Shown here piece after piece: positions 43,749 through 53,463 of a DNA stretch of 64,000 bases. Position 1 is the stretch's first letter. Each line of letters opens with the position of its first letter. The notes beneath the pieces are model-generated. The model worked only from the letters and a program-made list of their open reading frames with translations, was not told where the DNA came from and searched no databases. Made by a program: the position numbers and the translations under genes. This stretch comes from RH-AL1 sp050013235 (lineage in GTDB: Bacteria; Pseudomonadota; Alphaproteobacteria; Rhizobiales; Beijerinckiaceae), in contig JBEKFQ010000002.1 in assembly GCA_050013235.1 (NCBI GenBank), positions 51,429 to 115,428 on the forward strand. The letters run 5' to 3'.

Positions 43749-46487
43749 ATGCGTAAGAGCGATCGAGATCAAGCCCCTTTCATCGACGATGCCGCGATCC
43801 CGGCGGAGGCGGCAAAGCCGTCGCCAATGATGGCGCAATATCTTGCGATTAAAGCCGCCCATCCCGACGCGCTTTTGTTTTACCGCATGGGCGATTTTTA
43901 CGAGCTTTTCTTTAGCGATGCCGAGATTGCGGCCAAGGCGCTGAGCATCGTGCTGACGCGCCGGGGCAAGCACGAGGGCGCGGATATTCCGATGTGTGGC
44001 GTCCCCGTCGAGCGCTCGGACGATTATCTCCATCGCTTGATCGAGCAGGGGCATCGCGTCGCGATCTGCGAGCAGATCGAGGATCCGGCCGAGTCCCGCA
44101 AGCGGGGGGCGAAATCGGTCGTCGAGCGCGCGGTCGTGCGCTTGGTGACGCCGGGCACCTTGACTGAAGACCGGCTTCTCGATCCCGGACGCGCCAATTG
44201 GCTCCTGGCTTTGTCGCGGACCAAAAGCGAGGCGGGCGGCTGGCTTTTTGGTTTGGCGGCGGTCGATATTTCCACTGGCGCTTTCGAGGTGTCCGAGGCG
44301 CCGTTGGCTTTGCTCGGCAATGAAATCGGGCGGATCGATCCGCGTGAAATCATCGTGCCAGACGCCATTGCCGCAATCCCCGAGGTCGCGCGTCTGCTCG
44401 CGGAACATAAGGCGCCGGTGACGAAGATCGGCCGCGAGCCCGGTTCCTCCGAGCGCCGTCTGCTCGACTTCTTTGGTTTGGCGACCCTCGAAGGTTTGGG
44501 CGATTTGACGGTGCCGGAAATTGCCGCCGCGGCTACCGCTATTTTCTATCTCGAGCGCACGCAATGCGGCGCGCGTCCCAATTTGCAGCCGCCGCGCCGG
44601 ACGCGCCGCGCCAGCCACATGGAGGTGGACGCCGCGACACGCGCCAATCTCGAATTGACGCGTACGCTTGCGGGCGCGCGCAAAGGTGCGCTGCTCGCCG
44701 CCATCGACCGCTGCGTGACGCCGGCGGGCAGCCGCTTGCTCGCGGCGCATTTGTCCAACCCCCTGACTGATCGGAGCGCTATCGAGGCCCGGCTCGAGGC
44801 CGTCGCTTTTCTGCTGGAACATCGCGAGCTTCGCGCCGGGGTTTGCGCCAATCTCAAGACCGCTCCCGATCTTGCGCGGGCTCTGTCGCGCGTTGGACTC
44901 AACCGTGCTGGCCCCCGCGATCTCGCCGCGTTGCGCGATGGGCTCGGTGCCGCCCGCGCGCTAGCCCGATCGTTCGACGATGCGGCCTTTCCATTGAGCC
45001 CGCCGCCGCCGCTTTTGATCGCGGCGGCTGAAAAGCTCGACGCGCCCGATCCCGCGCTGGCCGCCAACCTCACTGACGCGCTTGGCGATGCGCTGCCGCT
45101 CCAACGCCGGGATGGCGGGTTCGTGCGCGAGGGCCGGGATGCCGCGCTCGATGAAATGCGGGCCTTGCGCGACGAAAGCCGCCAGGTGATCGCGGCTTTG
45201 CAGGCGCGCTATTGCGACCTCGCCGATACCAAGCGTCTCAAAGTCAAACACAATAATATGCTCGGCTATTACGTCGAGGTGCCGCAGGCCTTGGGCGAAC
45301 GTTTTCTCGAGCCGCCGCTCAACGCCATTTTCATTCATCGTCAAACGATGATCGATGCGATGCGCTTTTCCACGAGCGAACTTGCCGAGCTCGAGAGCAA
45401 GATCGCCGCCGCGGGGGAGGGGGCCTTAGCCCGCGAGAACGCGATTTTCGACGAGCTCGCTGCCGCGGTCATGGCGCAAGCCGCTGAAATTGCCGATTGC
45501 GCCAGCGCGCTTGCCGCCATCGATGTCGCGGCTGGCCTCGCCGAACTTGCGGCCACGCGGGACTGGACGCGGCCGGTCATCGAAACATCGGGCGCCTTTG
45601 TCATCGAGGCCGGGCGTCACCCCGTCGTCGAGGACGCGCTGCGCCTCGTCGGTGAACCGTTTGTGGCCAATCATTGCGATCTTTCCACGCGCGATGGCGT
45701 TGGCGGCGGCGGGGGGCAAATCGCGGTCGTCACCGGCCCGAATATGGCGGGTAAATCCACGTTTCTACGGCAGAACGCGCTCATCGCGGTATTGGCGCAG
45801 ATGGGCTCTTATGTTCCAGCCGCCAAAGCGGTCATCGGCATCGTGGACCGGCTGTTCTCCCGGGTCGGCGCGGCCGACGATCTCGCGCGAGGGCGTTCGA
45901 CCTTCATGGTCGAAATGGTCGAGACGGCCGCCATTCTCAACCAGGCGACGCCATCGTCGCTCGTCATTCTCGATGAGATTGGCCGCGGCACCGCGACCTT
46001 CGACGGACTTTCCATCGCTTGGGCGGTGATCGAGCATTTGCATGAAAAGAACCGGTCGCGGGCGATTTTCGCCACGCATTTCCACGAGCTGACGCAATTG
46101 TCGCAGCGGCTCGGCCGCCTCGTGAATTTAACGTCGCGCGTGGCCGATTGGCATGGCGATGTCGTCTTTCTCCACGAGGTCGTGCCTGGCGCGGCGGACC
46201 GTTCTTATGGAATTCAGGTCGCCAAGCTCGCAGGCTTGCCTCCGGCCGTCATCAAGCGGGCCAAGGCGATTTTATCCGAGCTCGAGGCGGGCGATCGCGG
46301 CGCGCCTGTCGCGCGGATGATTGCCGATTTGCCGCTGTTTGCGGCCGCGCCGGCGGCGGAGCCGGCCCCAGCGGGGGAAACCGGAAAACTTCGCGAGGCA
46401 CTCGATGCGATCGACCCCGATGCGTTGACGCCGCGCGACGCCCTGCAAGCGCTCTATCGCTTGAAGTCGCTGGCGGAGGATGTCTAG
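43749..46487 (+). CDS. mutS: DNA mismatch repair protein MutS
   Basis: The 912-residue protein has the mismatch-binding motif LLFYRMGDFYELFFSDA (Phe-x-Glu), connector and lever domains, the Walker A TGPNMAGKSTFLRQN (about residue 665), the MVEMVETA and ILDEIGRGTATFDGLSIAWAV Walker B block, and a helix-turn-helix dimer region at the C-terminus. I chose the ATG at 43749 (an AGG lies before it); readings from TTG at 43713 or GTG at 43740 would add up to 12 residues. Confidence 0.96.
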   Translation: MRKSDRDQAPFIDDAAIPAEAAKPSPMMAQYLAIKAAHPDALLFYRMGDFYELFFSDAEIAAKALSIVLTRRGKHEGADIPMCGVPVERSDDYLHRLIEQGHRVAICEQIEDPAESRKRGAKSVVERAVVRLVTPGTLTEDRLLDPGRANWLLALSRTKSEAGGWLFGLAAVDISTGAFEVSEAPLALLGNEIGRIDPREIIVPDAIAAIPEVARLLAEHKAPVTKIGREPGSSERRLLDFFGLATLEGLGDLTVPEIAAAATAIFYLERTQCGARPNLQPPRRTRRASHMEVDAATRANLELTRTLAGARKGALLAAIDRCVTPAGSRLLAAHLSNPLTDRSAIEARLEAVAFLLEHRELRAGVCANLKTAPDLARALSRVGLNRAGPRDLAALRDGLGAARALARSFDDAAFPLSPPPPLLIAAAEKLDAPDPALAANLTDALGDALPLQRRDGGFVREGRDAALDEMRALRDESRQVIAALQARYCDLADTKRLKVKHNNMLGYYVEVPQALGERFLEPPLNAIFIHRQTMIDAMRFSTSELAELESKIAAAGEGALARENAIFDELAAAVMAQAAEIADCASALAAIDVAAGLAELAATRDWTRPVIETSGAFVIEAGRHPVVEDALRLVGEPFVANHCDLSTRDGVGGGGGQIAVVTGPNMAGKSTFLRQNALIAVLAQMGSYVPAAKAVIGIVDRLFSRVGAADDLARGRSTFMVEMVETAAILNQATPSSLVILDEIGRGTATFDGLSIAWAVIEHLHEKNRSRAIFATHFHELTQLSQRLGRLVNLTSRVADWHGDVVFLHEVVPGAADRSYGIQVAKLAGLPPAVIKRAKAILSELEAGDRGAPVARMIADLPLFAAAPAAEPAPAGETGKLREALDAIDPDALTPRDALQALYRLKSLAEDV

Positions 46488-46494
46488 AATTAAT

Positions 46495-47007
46495 TTAGCG
46501 CGGCGCGCTGACCACGGAACTGGAGACCGGCGGGGCCGATGACGTCGCACTGGAATTATAAGCCTTGGCTTGCTGGACCGTATCCGTGAAAAACTTGTTG
46601 TCGTCGCCTAATTTTTCCGTGGCCTGGCATTTGGGCGCGCAGGCGTAGGATTGGCGCTCCATGCCGCGCTGAACGATCAATGTCTCCGATCCCGCGACGA
46701 CCCGGATGATCGATTCGCTGAGCGGCTTGCCGCTACTATCGAGCGCAATGAAATTAGTTTCGCCGAATGCTTTTGGCGTCAGCACCATCAGCGAGCTTCG
46801 ATTGCCGATCATCGTGACGTCGGCGATGGTCGGATTGCCGATGATGAGCGTTGCCGTTCCCTGCGGAAGATCGACGAGATGCGCTTGATCGATCACGACA
46901 CTGATGGTTTTTTCCATGGCCCATGCGCCGGGTGCCGCGCCTGCCAAGCCTGCAATCGCGAGAAGGATCCCGAGACGGGCTCTTATCCCTGTTTTGCCGC
47001 GAACCAT
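46495..47007 (-). CDS. Secreted pilus assembly N-terminal domain protein (CpaC-like fragment)
   Basis: The 170-residue protein has a signal peptide (RLGILLAIAGLAGAAPGAWA) and then one domain: HLVDLPQGTATLIIGNPTIADVTMI, ending VLTPKAFGETNFIALDSSG. This is the N-terminal domain of RhcC/CpaC-type secretins of Flp pili, without the secretin beta barrel. The C-terminus is Ser/Ala-rich with a Cys pair (YACAPKCQ). Stand-alone copies occur in other Rhizobiales. AAAGGAG nine bases before the ATG at 47007 sets the start. Its stop is 8 bp after mutS's stop, convergent. Confidence 0.82.
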   Translation of the reverse strand: MVRGKTGIRARLGILLAIAGLAGAAPGAWAMEKTISVVIDQAHLVDLPQGTATLIIGNPTIADVTMIGNRSSLMVLTPKAFGETNFIALDSSGKPLSESIIRVVAGSETLIVQRGMERQSYACAPKCQATEKLGDDNKFFTDTVQQAKAYNSSATSSAPPVSSSVVSAPR

Positions 47008-47738
47008 CCCACACAACTCCTTTACGCTTACTCCGGAAACAATGTCAGAAGGTCGATAATTTTGAGTTAAGCAGATTACGCCATGAGGGCGAGACGATGG
47101 CGTCGGTGCCGGGGAAGAGGAAAGACCGTGAAAAACGCTTTCTCCATTCACGCGAAATTTTTTAACGAATTGTCAAACTTTCGAGATTCCATGATTCCGG
47201 AGCCATGCGGAGCGTGACATTCTAGCCGTGCCGATTTGTCATCTGCCGCCGATGGTTGTCCGCTGCCGGTGGAATGCGAGAACTTTGCCCATATTTCGAG
47301 GCGGCGGTCGCAGCCGGAGTTCTCCGGTTAAATCACCTCGACTGCGAAACCTCAGGGATTTTAACGCAAAATCAATATCGTCTCCGTAAATTCCAACGGG
47401 TTGTGGAGACGGTTGATGTCAAGTGGGTTCAAACACCACGCATTGTTCATAAGGAATGGCACGGTAACGCGTGGACGCCAGTTGGGCATGGCTGCGACCG
47501 GTTTGGCTTCGCAGCGTTCTTCCTTTCAATTTCACTCGTTACCAGACCGCCGTTTGATCAAGGCGGATGCCATTTCGGTCCTCTTTACATTGAATGGTTT
47601 GGTTGTCGCCGTGGTGAGGCTAGCGTTTTCCGTGCGAGACAAAATTTCGTGCGCTCGATTTGAAGCCCCGCGCGCGGTGCCGGCAAATAGCCAACGGCTG
47701 ATTGTGTCTTATGCAAATTTGGGAGATTTCTGACAGCC
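47008..47738. other. Long intergenic region before the chemotaxis operon
   Basis: About 730 bp, the longest empty stretch of the window. Several short readings exist but none has a ribosome site together with a known motif, so I call no gene. The stretch is somewhat more AT-rich than coding regions and probably holds the promoter of the chemotaxis operon and of the pilus-type gene. Confidence 0.45.
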
Positions 47739-48041
47739 ATGGGAACTTATCTCGACCCTAAAGGCCGCACTGTTCTTGCACTTGAAGAGAGCCTGGACGT
47801 CACGCAAGCGGTGGGTCTCGCAAGTTCTCTTCTGTCGTTGCGGGGCAAAGATATCATCATTGATGCTTCGAGCGTGAAGCACTGTGGCGCTCAATGTGGC
47901 CAGGTGCTCATATCGGCCCAAAAGACCTGGGCCAATGCCGGAAAAGGCATGCGCTTTGGTAGCGTGTCCACCGAATTTCTTGAATGCCTCCGCCTTCTTG
48001 GACTTACCTCCCATCTTCCCATCGATGAGCACCACCAATGA
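47739..48041 (+). CDS. STAS-domain protein, first gene of the chemotaxis operon
   Basis: This 100-residue protein is a STAS/anti-anti-sigma fold (TVLALEESLDVTQAVGLASSLL, then IIIDASSVKHCGAQCGQVL) in which the usual Ser phospho-site position appears as Ala/Cys. Rhizobial che operons begin with a similar small gene (cheS in Sinorhizobium meliloti, which binds CheA and speeds CheY1 dephosphorylation); by position this is its equivalent, but I cannot confirm homology. The stop overlaps the cheY start by 4 bp. Confidence 0.75.
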   Translation: MGTYLDPKGRTVLALEESLDVTQAVGLASSLLSLRGKDIIIDASSVKHCGAQCGQVLISAQKTWANAGKGMRFGSVSTEFLECLRLLGLTSHLPIDEHHQ

Positions 48042-48403
48042 GCAAGATAATTTTAACAGTCGATGATTCCCGTACGATGCGGGACATGTTGCGAATGGCG
48101 CTGACCGCGGCTGGATTCAACGTGCTCCAAGCGGAGGATGGCGTGCATGGTCTCGAAGTGCTCGCCGAGCAAAAACCCGATGTGATCATAACCGACATCA
48201 ACATGCCCCGCATGGATGGGTTTAGTTTTATCGAAAACGTCCGGGAAGACGATCAGTACCGTGCGGTGCCTATCCTGGTTTTGACCACGGAAAGCGATCC
48301 CGACAAGAAGCTCCGGGCGCGAAACGCCGGCGCCACTGGCTGGATCGTGAAACCGTTCGATCCGGCTAAACTTGTCGATGCCGTCCGGCGCGTCGCTGCC
48401 TAA
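48038..48403 (+). CDS. cheY: Chemotaxis response regulator CheY (first copy)
   Basis: This 121-residue single receiver domain has the acid pocket VDDS (Asp9-10), phosphoacceptor Asp53 (VIITDINMPRMDG), Thr in LTTES and Lys in GWIVKPFDP. In rhizobial two-CheY systems one copy drives the motor and the other is a phosphate sink; the copy between the STAS gene and cheA corresponds to CheY1, the sink. The start overlaps the STAS gene stop. Confidence 0.93.
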   Translation: MSKIILTVDDSRTMRDMLRMALTAAGFNVLQAEDGVHGLEVLAEQKPDVIITDINMPRMDGFSFIENVREDDQYRAVPILVLTTESDPDKKLRARNAGATGWIVKPFDPAKLVDAVRRVAA

Positions 48404-48420
48404 AACATTGGAGTGGCACC

Positions 48421-50649
48421 TTGGACGCGATGGAAGAAATCAAACAAGTCTTTTTCCAAGAGTGCGAAGAGCAGCTCTTCGAACTCGAAGCCGGCTTGTT
48501 GACGATCGAACGGGGCGATTTCGATCCCGAGACGATCAATGCGGTATTTCGTGCGGTCCATTCGATTAAGGGTGGTGCCGGCGCGTTCAATCTCACGGAT
48601 CTCGTGCATTTTGCACACGTGTTCGAAAATACTATGGACCTTGTGCGCGTCGGCAAGTTGGAGCCGAGCCCAGGGCTGATCAAGCTGATGCTGCGCGCCG
48701 CCGATATTTTGGCCGATCTCGTCCGCGCCGCTCGTGACGACGACTCATCCGATCCAGGGCCGCGCGAGGCCATGGCTGCCGAGCTCAAGACGTGGACGCC
48801 GGGCGCTGCTCCACCGTCTCAAGCGGCCGCGCAGCCACAAGCGGCCGCCGCGCCGCCGCCGCCGAAGGAAGCTGCCAGCGGCAGCGACGAGGCTTTCGTC
48901 TTCGTGCCGACGAAAGTCGACCTCAACGATTTCGAAGACCTCAGCCTCGCGCCGACCACGCATTACCGCATCATTTTTCATCCGAAGGCCGAGCTTTACG
49001 CAAAGGGCAACGAGACGACGATCCTGTTCCGGGAACTCGGCCGTCTCGGACCGATGCATGTTGCTTGCGACATCTCGCAGTTGCCGCTCCTCGAGGATAT
49101 GCTGCCGGAAGGCGCTTATCTCTCTTGGACCGTCCATTTGGAAACCTCGGAGGAAGAGGACAAGATCAAGTCTATCTTCGATTTCGTCGAATGGGATTCG
49201 ACGCTTGAAATCGAAGTGGCCGATGGGATGCCAACCAACGATGAGCAAGAAGAGCCTTTTGTCTTCAAACCGACGATGGTCGACATTTCGCTTCTCGAAT
49301 CCATTGTGCCGGATGCCATAGACGGGCCGGACGTGTCGGCGGCGGCGCCTCTTGCATCCGTTGCCAAGCCTGCGGCGCCCCCGGTGGCGCCGGCGAAAGC
49401 CGAGAAGGCATCTGGTGATGATCATGCCCCAGCCGAAAAGAAAGATGCGGCCGCGGCGACAATTCGCGTCGATCTCGAAAGGGTTGATCGCCTGATCGAT
49501 CTCGTCGGCGAACTGGTGATCAATCAAGCCATGCTGACCGAACGCGTTGCCGAGCTTGGTCTTGCTCGGATGTCCGCGGTTTCGATCGGTCTCGACGAAC
49601 TCGAGCAATTGACGCGTGAAATCCAAGACAGCGTCATGGCGATCCGTGCGCAACCGGTGAAGTCCGTCTTCCAACGGATGCCGCGGTTGGTCCGGGAAGT
49701 CGCCCTGCTAACCGGCAAGAATGTCCGTCTTGTAACGGAAGGCGAGGGCACCGAAGTCGATAAGACCGTGATCGAACGGCTTAGCGATCCGCTCACCCAT
49801 ATGATCCGCAATGCAATCGATCATGGGCTCGAAAAGCCGGAGGTCCGACGCGCGGCTGGTAAGCCCGAAGAGGGCCTGTTGAGAGTCGCCGCTCTTCACC
49901 GTTCCGGCCGTATCGTCATCGAGATTTCCGACGACGGCGCCGGCATCAACCGCCCGCGTGTCCGTAGTATCGCTGTCGAGAAGGGACTTATTGCGCCAGA
50001 CGCCAAATTATCGGACGAAGATATCGACAACTTGATCTTCCTCCCCGGATTCTCGACCGCGGCGGTCGTTTCGGACATTTCTGGCCGGGGCGTCGGCATG
50101 GATGTCGTCAAGCGGTCGATTCAAGCTCTCGGTGGTCGGATTTCCATCACGTCGCGTCCTGGCGCCGGTTCGACCTTCACGATGAGTCTTCCCCTCACGC
50201 TTGCCGTCCTAGACGGTATGGTTGTTTCCGTAGCAGGCCAAACCTTGGTCATTCCGCTGACAGCTGTCGTGGAAATCCTCCTGCCCCAGGCGACCACGGT
50301 TCACAATTTCGGTGGAAATGCGCGTGTGATGGGCGTGCGTAACGAGTTCATTCCGTTGATCGATGTCGGCCAGATCTTGCAATTCCGCCAGGAGGATATC
50401 GATCCCAAGAGCGGGGTTGCGCTCCTTGTGGAAGCGGAGGGTGGCGTGCGCAACGCGCTTCTCGTCGACGCGATCCAAGGGCAACGGCAAGTTGTCATCA
50501 AAAGTCTCGAAACAAACTATGGGCATGTTCCGGGAATTGCCGCCGCCACGATCCTTGGAGATGGGCGCGTCGCTCTCATTCTCGACGTCGATGCCATCGT
50601 CGTCGATTCGCGGAACGATATTGCACCTTCACTTCCACTTGCAGGGTAA
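48421..50649 (+). CDS. cheA: Chemotaxis histidine kinase CheA, TTG start
   Basis: The 742-residue kinase has P1 (phospho-His47 in AVHSIKGGAGAF), two acidic FVFxPT-introduced P2-like segments around residues 160-280, the P3 dimerisation helix (DRLIDLVGELVINQAML), the P4 ATPase with N box HMIRNAIDHGLE and G box GRGVGMDVVK, and P5 CheW-like from about residue 600. It phosphorylates CheY and CheB. GGAG lies seven bases before the TTG, so the TTG at 48421 is the better start; an ATG three codons later is 16 bases from it. Confidence 0.96.
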   Translation: MDAMEEIKQVFFQECEEQLFELEAGLLTIERGDFDPETINAVFRAVHSIKGGAGAFNLTDLVHFAHVFENTMDLVRVGKLEPSPGLIKLMLRAADILADLVRAARDDDSSDPGPREAMAAELKTWTPGAAPPSQAAAQPQAAAAPPPPKEAASGSDEAFVFVPTKVDLNDFEDLSLAPTTHYRIIFHPKAELYAKGNETTILFRELGRLGPMHVACDISQLPLLEDMLPEGAYLSWTVHLETSEEEDKIKSIFDFVEWDSTLEIEVADGMPTNDEQEEPFVFKPTMVDISLLESIVPDAIDGPDVSAAAPLASVAKPAAPPVAPAKAEKASGDDHAPAEKKDAAAATIRVDLERVDRLIDLVGELVINQAMLTERVAELGLARMSAVSIGLDELEQLTREIQDSVMAIRAQPVKSVFQRMPRLVREVALLTGKNVRLVTEGEGTEVDKTVIERLSDPLTHMIRNAIDHGLEKPEVRRAAGKPEEGLLRVAALHRSGRIVIEISDDGAGINRPRVRSIAVEKGLIAPDAKLSDEDIDNLIFLPGFSTAAVVSDISGRGVGMDVVKRSIQALGGRISITSRPGAGSTFTMSLPLTLAVLDGMVVSVAGQTLVIPLTAVVEILLPQATTVHNFGGNARVMGVRNEFIPLIDVGQILQFRQEDIDPKSGVALLVEAEGGVRNALLVDAIQGQRQVVIKSLETNYGHVPGIAAATILGDGRVALILDVDAIVVDSRNDIAPSLPLAG

Positions 50650-50654
50650 TTCCA

Positions 50655-51122
50655 ATGGAAATGCATGCTAAACCCGAAACCACCAAGCCGCGGGAACTGA
50701 TTTCCTTCATTATCGGCAAGCAGGAATTTTGCGTGGACATCATGTCAGTGCGTGAAATTCGTGGTTGGTCGCCCGCGACGCCTTTGCCGCATTCTCCAGC
50801 TTTTGTGCGCGGTGTCATCAATTTGCGTGGCGCTGTCTTGTCGATTGTCGATCTTGGGTCGCGTCTCGGCTTGCCGACGAGCGAGCCTTCAGCCCGTCAC
50901 GTCATTATCGTCGCACAGGTTGGGAGCCAAATCGCTGGTCTCTTGGTCGACGCCGTGACGGGGATCTTGACGGTGACCGCGGAAACCATTCGTCCGACGC
51001 CCGATGTTGCGTCCGAGATGGCGCGCAGCTTCGTCAAAGGTGTTCTCGCCATCGATAACCGCATGATCACGCTGATCACACTAGACCATGTCCTCCCAAG
51101 TCAAGAGCAGGAAGCCGCGTGA
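50655..51122 (+). CDS. cheW: Chemotaxis coupling protein CheW
   Basis: The 155-residue protein is one CheW domain (LISFIIGKQEFCVDIMSVREI and GVINLRGAVLSIVDLGSRLG), which couples receptors to CheA. It lies 5 bp after cheA and overlaps cheR by 4 bp (GTGA), so it is in the same operon. Confidence 0.95.
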   Translation: MEMHAKPETTKPRELISFIIGKQEFCVDIMSVREIRGWSPATPLPHSPAFVRGVINLRGAVLSIVDLGSRLGLPTSEPSARHVIIVAQVGSQIAGLLVDAVTGILTVTAETIRPTPDVASEMARSFVKGVLAIDNRMITLITLDHVLPSQEQEAA

Positions 51123-52009
51123 GCGCGTTACCGCAGACATCACCTCGATTCGCACCGCCTGGCGGTGACCGCGAATTCGTCTTCCGGAGCGAAGATTTCA
51201 GGCAAATCGCGGCGATGTTGCACGCGGATTCCGGGATTTATCTTTCCGAGCAGAAAGAAAGCTTGGTCTATTCGAGGCTGGTCAAGCGGCTGCGGGCGCT
51301 CGGTCTTGCGTCTTTTAAGGACTATTGCGCGCTGGTCGCCGATCATTCCGGTGTGCAAGAGCGGCAAAACATGCTGGCGGCGCTGACGACGAACGTGACG
51401 CGCTTTTTCCGCGAGCCGCACCATTTCGAATATCTCAAGGAGACTGTTCTTCCGCCTCTGTTGCAAGCGGCGAAGCGGGGCGGCCGCGTGCGGATTTGGT
51501 CGGCGGGTTGTTCGAAAGGGCAAGAGCCTTATTCGATCGCAATGACCGTGCTGTCCTTAATGCCCGACGCCGCTAATTACGATGTCAGGATCCTGGCGAC
51601 GGATATCGATCCCAACGTGCTTCAGGAAGGCCGGGATGGCCTTTACGACAAAAGCGAATTGGAGGATATGCCGAAGCCCGAACGCACGCGTTTCTTCTCG
51701 CCGGCTAATGGCTCGACTTCATCCTTCAGCGTCTCGGACGACATGCGCCGTCTCGTTTCGTTCAAGGAATTGAACCTGATCGGACAATGGCCGGTCAAGG
51801 GGCCATTCAATGTGATTTTCTGCCGGAATGTCGTGATCTATTTCAACGAGGAAACCCAGTCCAAAATCTGGGACCGGTTTTCATCCCTTCTTGTCCCGCA
51901 AGGCTTGCTCTGCATTGGCCATTCCGAGCGGCTGTCCGGGGCCGCATTGCCACGCTTCAGGCCAACGGGCACGACGATGTATATTCATGGCCGCGGAGGC
52001 GCCGCATGA
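51119..52009 (+). CDS. cheR: Chemotaxis receptor methyltransferase CheR, GTG start
   Basis: CheR methylates receptor glutamates with S-adenosylmethionine. The 296-residue protein has the N-terminal helical CheR domain (FRQIAAMLHADSGIYLSEQK), the AdoMet loop IWSAGCSKGQEPYSIAM, ILATDIDPNVL, and NVIFCRNVVIYFNEE. The GTG start overlaps the cheW stop; the stop overlaps the cheB start (ATGA). Confidence 0.95.
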   Translation: MSALPQTSPRFAPPGGDREFVFRSEDFRQIAAMLHADSGIYLSEQKESLVYSRLVKRLRALGLASFKDYCALVADHSGVQERQNMLAALTTNVTRFFREPHHFEYLKETVLPPLLQAAKRGGRVRIWSAGCSKGQEPYSIAMTVLSLMPDAANYDVRILATDIDPNVLQEGRDGLYDKSELEDMPKPERTRFFSPANGSTSSFSVSDDMRRLVSFKELNLIGQWPVKGPFNVIFCRNVVIYFNEETQSKIWDRFSSLLVPQGLLCIGHSERLSGAALPRFRPTGTTMYIHGRGGAA

Positions 52010-53049
52010 GAAAGCACCGTGTTCTCGTTGTAGATGATTCCGCGAGTATGCGGCATCTCATCAGTTCGGTTTTGTTGGATACGACCGATATCGAAGTCGT
52101 CGGTCATGCCGCCGATGCGCTCGAAGCGCGCGAAGCGATCAAGCAGCTCAACCCGGATGTCGTGACCCTCGATGTCGAGATGCCGAAAATGAACGGCATT
52201 GATTTCTTGGAGAAACTGATGCGGCTGCGTCCGACGCCCGTCATCATGGTCTCTAATTTCACCTCGACGGGTGGCGAGCTTACGGTCAAGGCGCTTGAAA
52301 TCGGCGCGGTGGATTGCATCGGCAAGCCCCAACCGGGTGATCTCACGCTGTTCGCCGGGTTGACCGATAAGATCCGCGCCGCTGCCGAAGTCCGCTTTCG
52401 TCCGCCGGCACCCCGGCAGGATCGCCCCGATTACGGCCGCGCCCCCCGGAGCCATTCCAGTTACAAGCCTGATGGGCGTATCGTCGCGATCGGCTCTTCT
52501 GCCGGTGGAGTCGAGGCTTTAAGCGCGGTTCTCGACGGGTTTCCCGCGAACTGCCCGCCTATCGTGATCACCCAGCATATGCCTGAGATGTTCACCAAGA
52601 GCCTCGCCGCGCGTCTGGATCGTCTGTGCCAAGCTACCGTAACGGAAGCTGTCGATGGCGCGCCGCTCGAAATCGGTCAAGTTTATGTTGCTCCCGGCGG
52701 CCCCGCGCATTTGACGATAACGGGAACGAGTTCATTTCGTTGCCGCTTGGTGCAAACCGGCCTTGTCAGCGGCCACCGGCCTTCCGTCGATGTTCTCTTT
52801 CAATCGGTCGCCAAGGTGGCGGGAACATCGGCCATCGGCGTCATTCTTTCGGGAATGGGCCGGGATGGCGCCGATGGTCTCCTTACCATGCGAAAAGCCG
52901 GCGCAAGAACAATCGGCCAGGATGCTGACAGTTCTTTCATATATGGCATGCCAAGAACAGCTTATGAGGCGGGCGGCGTCGAACGCCAACTGCCTCTCAA
53001 GAAAATCGGTGCGGAAATCCTAACACTGACCAATCAAAAGTCCGGATAA
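52006..53049 (+). CDS. cheB: Chemotaxis methylesterase CheB
   Basis: CheB removes receptor methyl groups when phosphorylated by CheA. Residues 1-125 are the receiver (Asp56 in VVTLDVEMPKMNG). The methylesterase domain has the catalytic Ser in AIGSSAGGVEAL, His in ITQHMP and Asp in GMGRDGADG. The ATG at 52006 overlaps the cheR stop. The 347-residue length is normal. Confidence 0.95.
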   Translation: MRKHRVLVVDDSASMRHLISSVLLDTTDIEVVGHAADALEAREAIKQLNPDVVTLDVEMPKMNGIDFLEKLMRLRPTPVIMVSNFTSTGGELTVKALEIGAVDCIGKPQPGDLTLFAGLTDKIRAAAEVRFRPPAPRQDRPDYGRAPRSHSSYKPDGRIVAIGSSAGGVEALSAVLDGFPANCPPIVITQHMPEMFTKSLAARLDRLCQATVTEAVDGAPLEIGQVYVAPGGPAHLTITGTSSFRCRLVQTGLVSGHRPSVDVLFQSVAKVAGTSAIGVILSGMGRDGADGLLTMRKAGARTIGQDADSSFIYGMPRTAYEAGGVERQLPLKKIGAEILTLTNQKSG

Positions 53050-53053
53050 TCAA

Positions 53054-53443
53054 ATGCCCCTCGCATCTGCTCTCAAAGTTCTCATCGCCGACGATCAACA
53101 AACCAGCCGTTTGTTGATTCGCTCGGCGCTTTCCGACCTCGGCATCCCGAACGTTGTGATGGCCAAGGATGGCCAAGAAGCGCTCGACGCTGTCATGAAG
53201 TCGCCGGTGCATTTAATTGTATCGGATTATCATATGCCGAAGCTCAACGGTGTAGAGCTCTTGCGGGCGGTTCGCGCCCACGGCCCTACAAAAAAGGCGG
53301 CGTTTTTTCTCCTGACAGGGGCTGAAGATACGGCGTTTCTCAAATTGGCGCAGGAACTTCAGGTCAACAACTATCTGAAGAAACCGGTTTCGGTGCCGGA
53401 ACTCCGCAGGAAAATCGAGGCCGTTTTCGGCCCGTTGCAATAA
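53054..53443 (+). CDS. cheY: Chemotaxis response regulator CheY (second copy)
   Basis: The 129-residue receiver has Asp58 (LIVSDYHMPKLNG), the acid pair in IADDQQ, Thr in LLTGAED and Lys in YLKKPVS. By position between cheB and cheD it corresponds to CheY2 of rhizobia, the copy that binds the flagellar motor. It starts 4 bp after cheB. Confidence 0.93.
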   Translation: MPLASALKVLIADDQQTSRLLIRSALSDLGIPNVVMAKDGQEALDAVMKSPVHLIVSDYHMPKLNGVELLRAVRAHGPTKKAAFFLLTGAEDTAFLKLAQELQVNNYLKKPVSVPELRRKIEAVFGPLQ

Positions 53444-53463
53444 CCAACAGGGCGGGCGCATCA

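Noticed and set aside
47256..47733. Small genes in the gap before the che operon
   Set aside because: Readings of 110 to 135 codons lack a ribosome site and recognisable domains, and composition is not gene-like.
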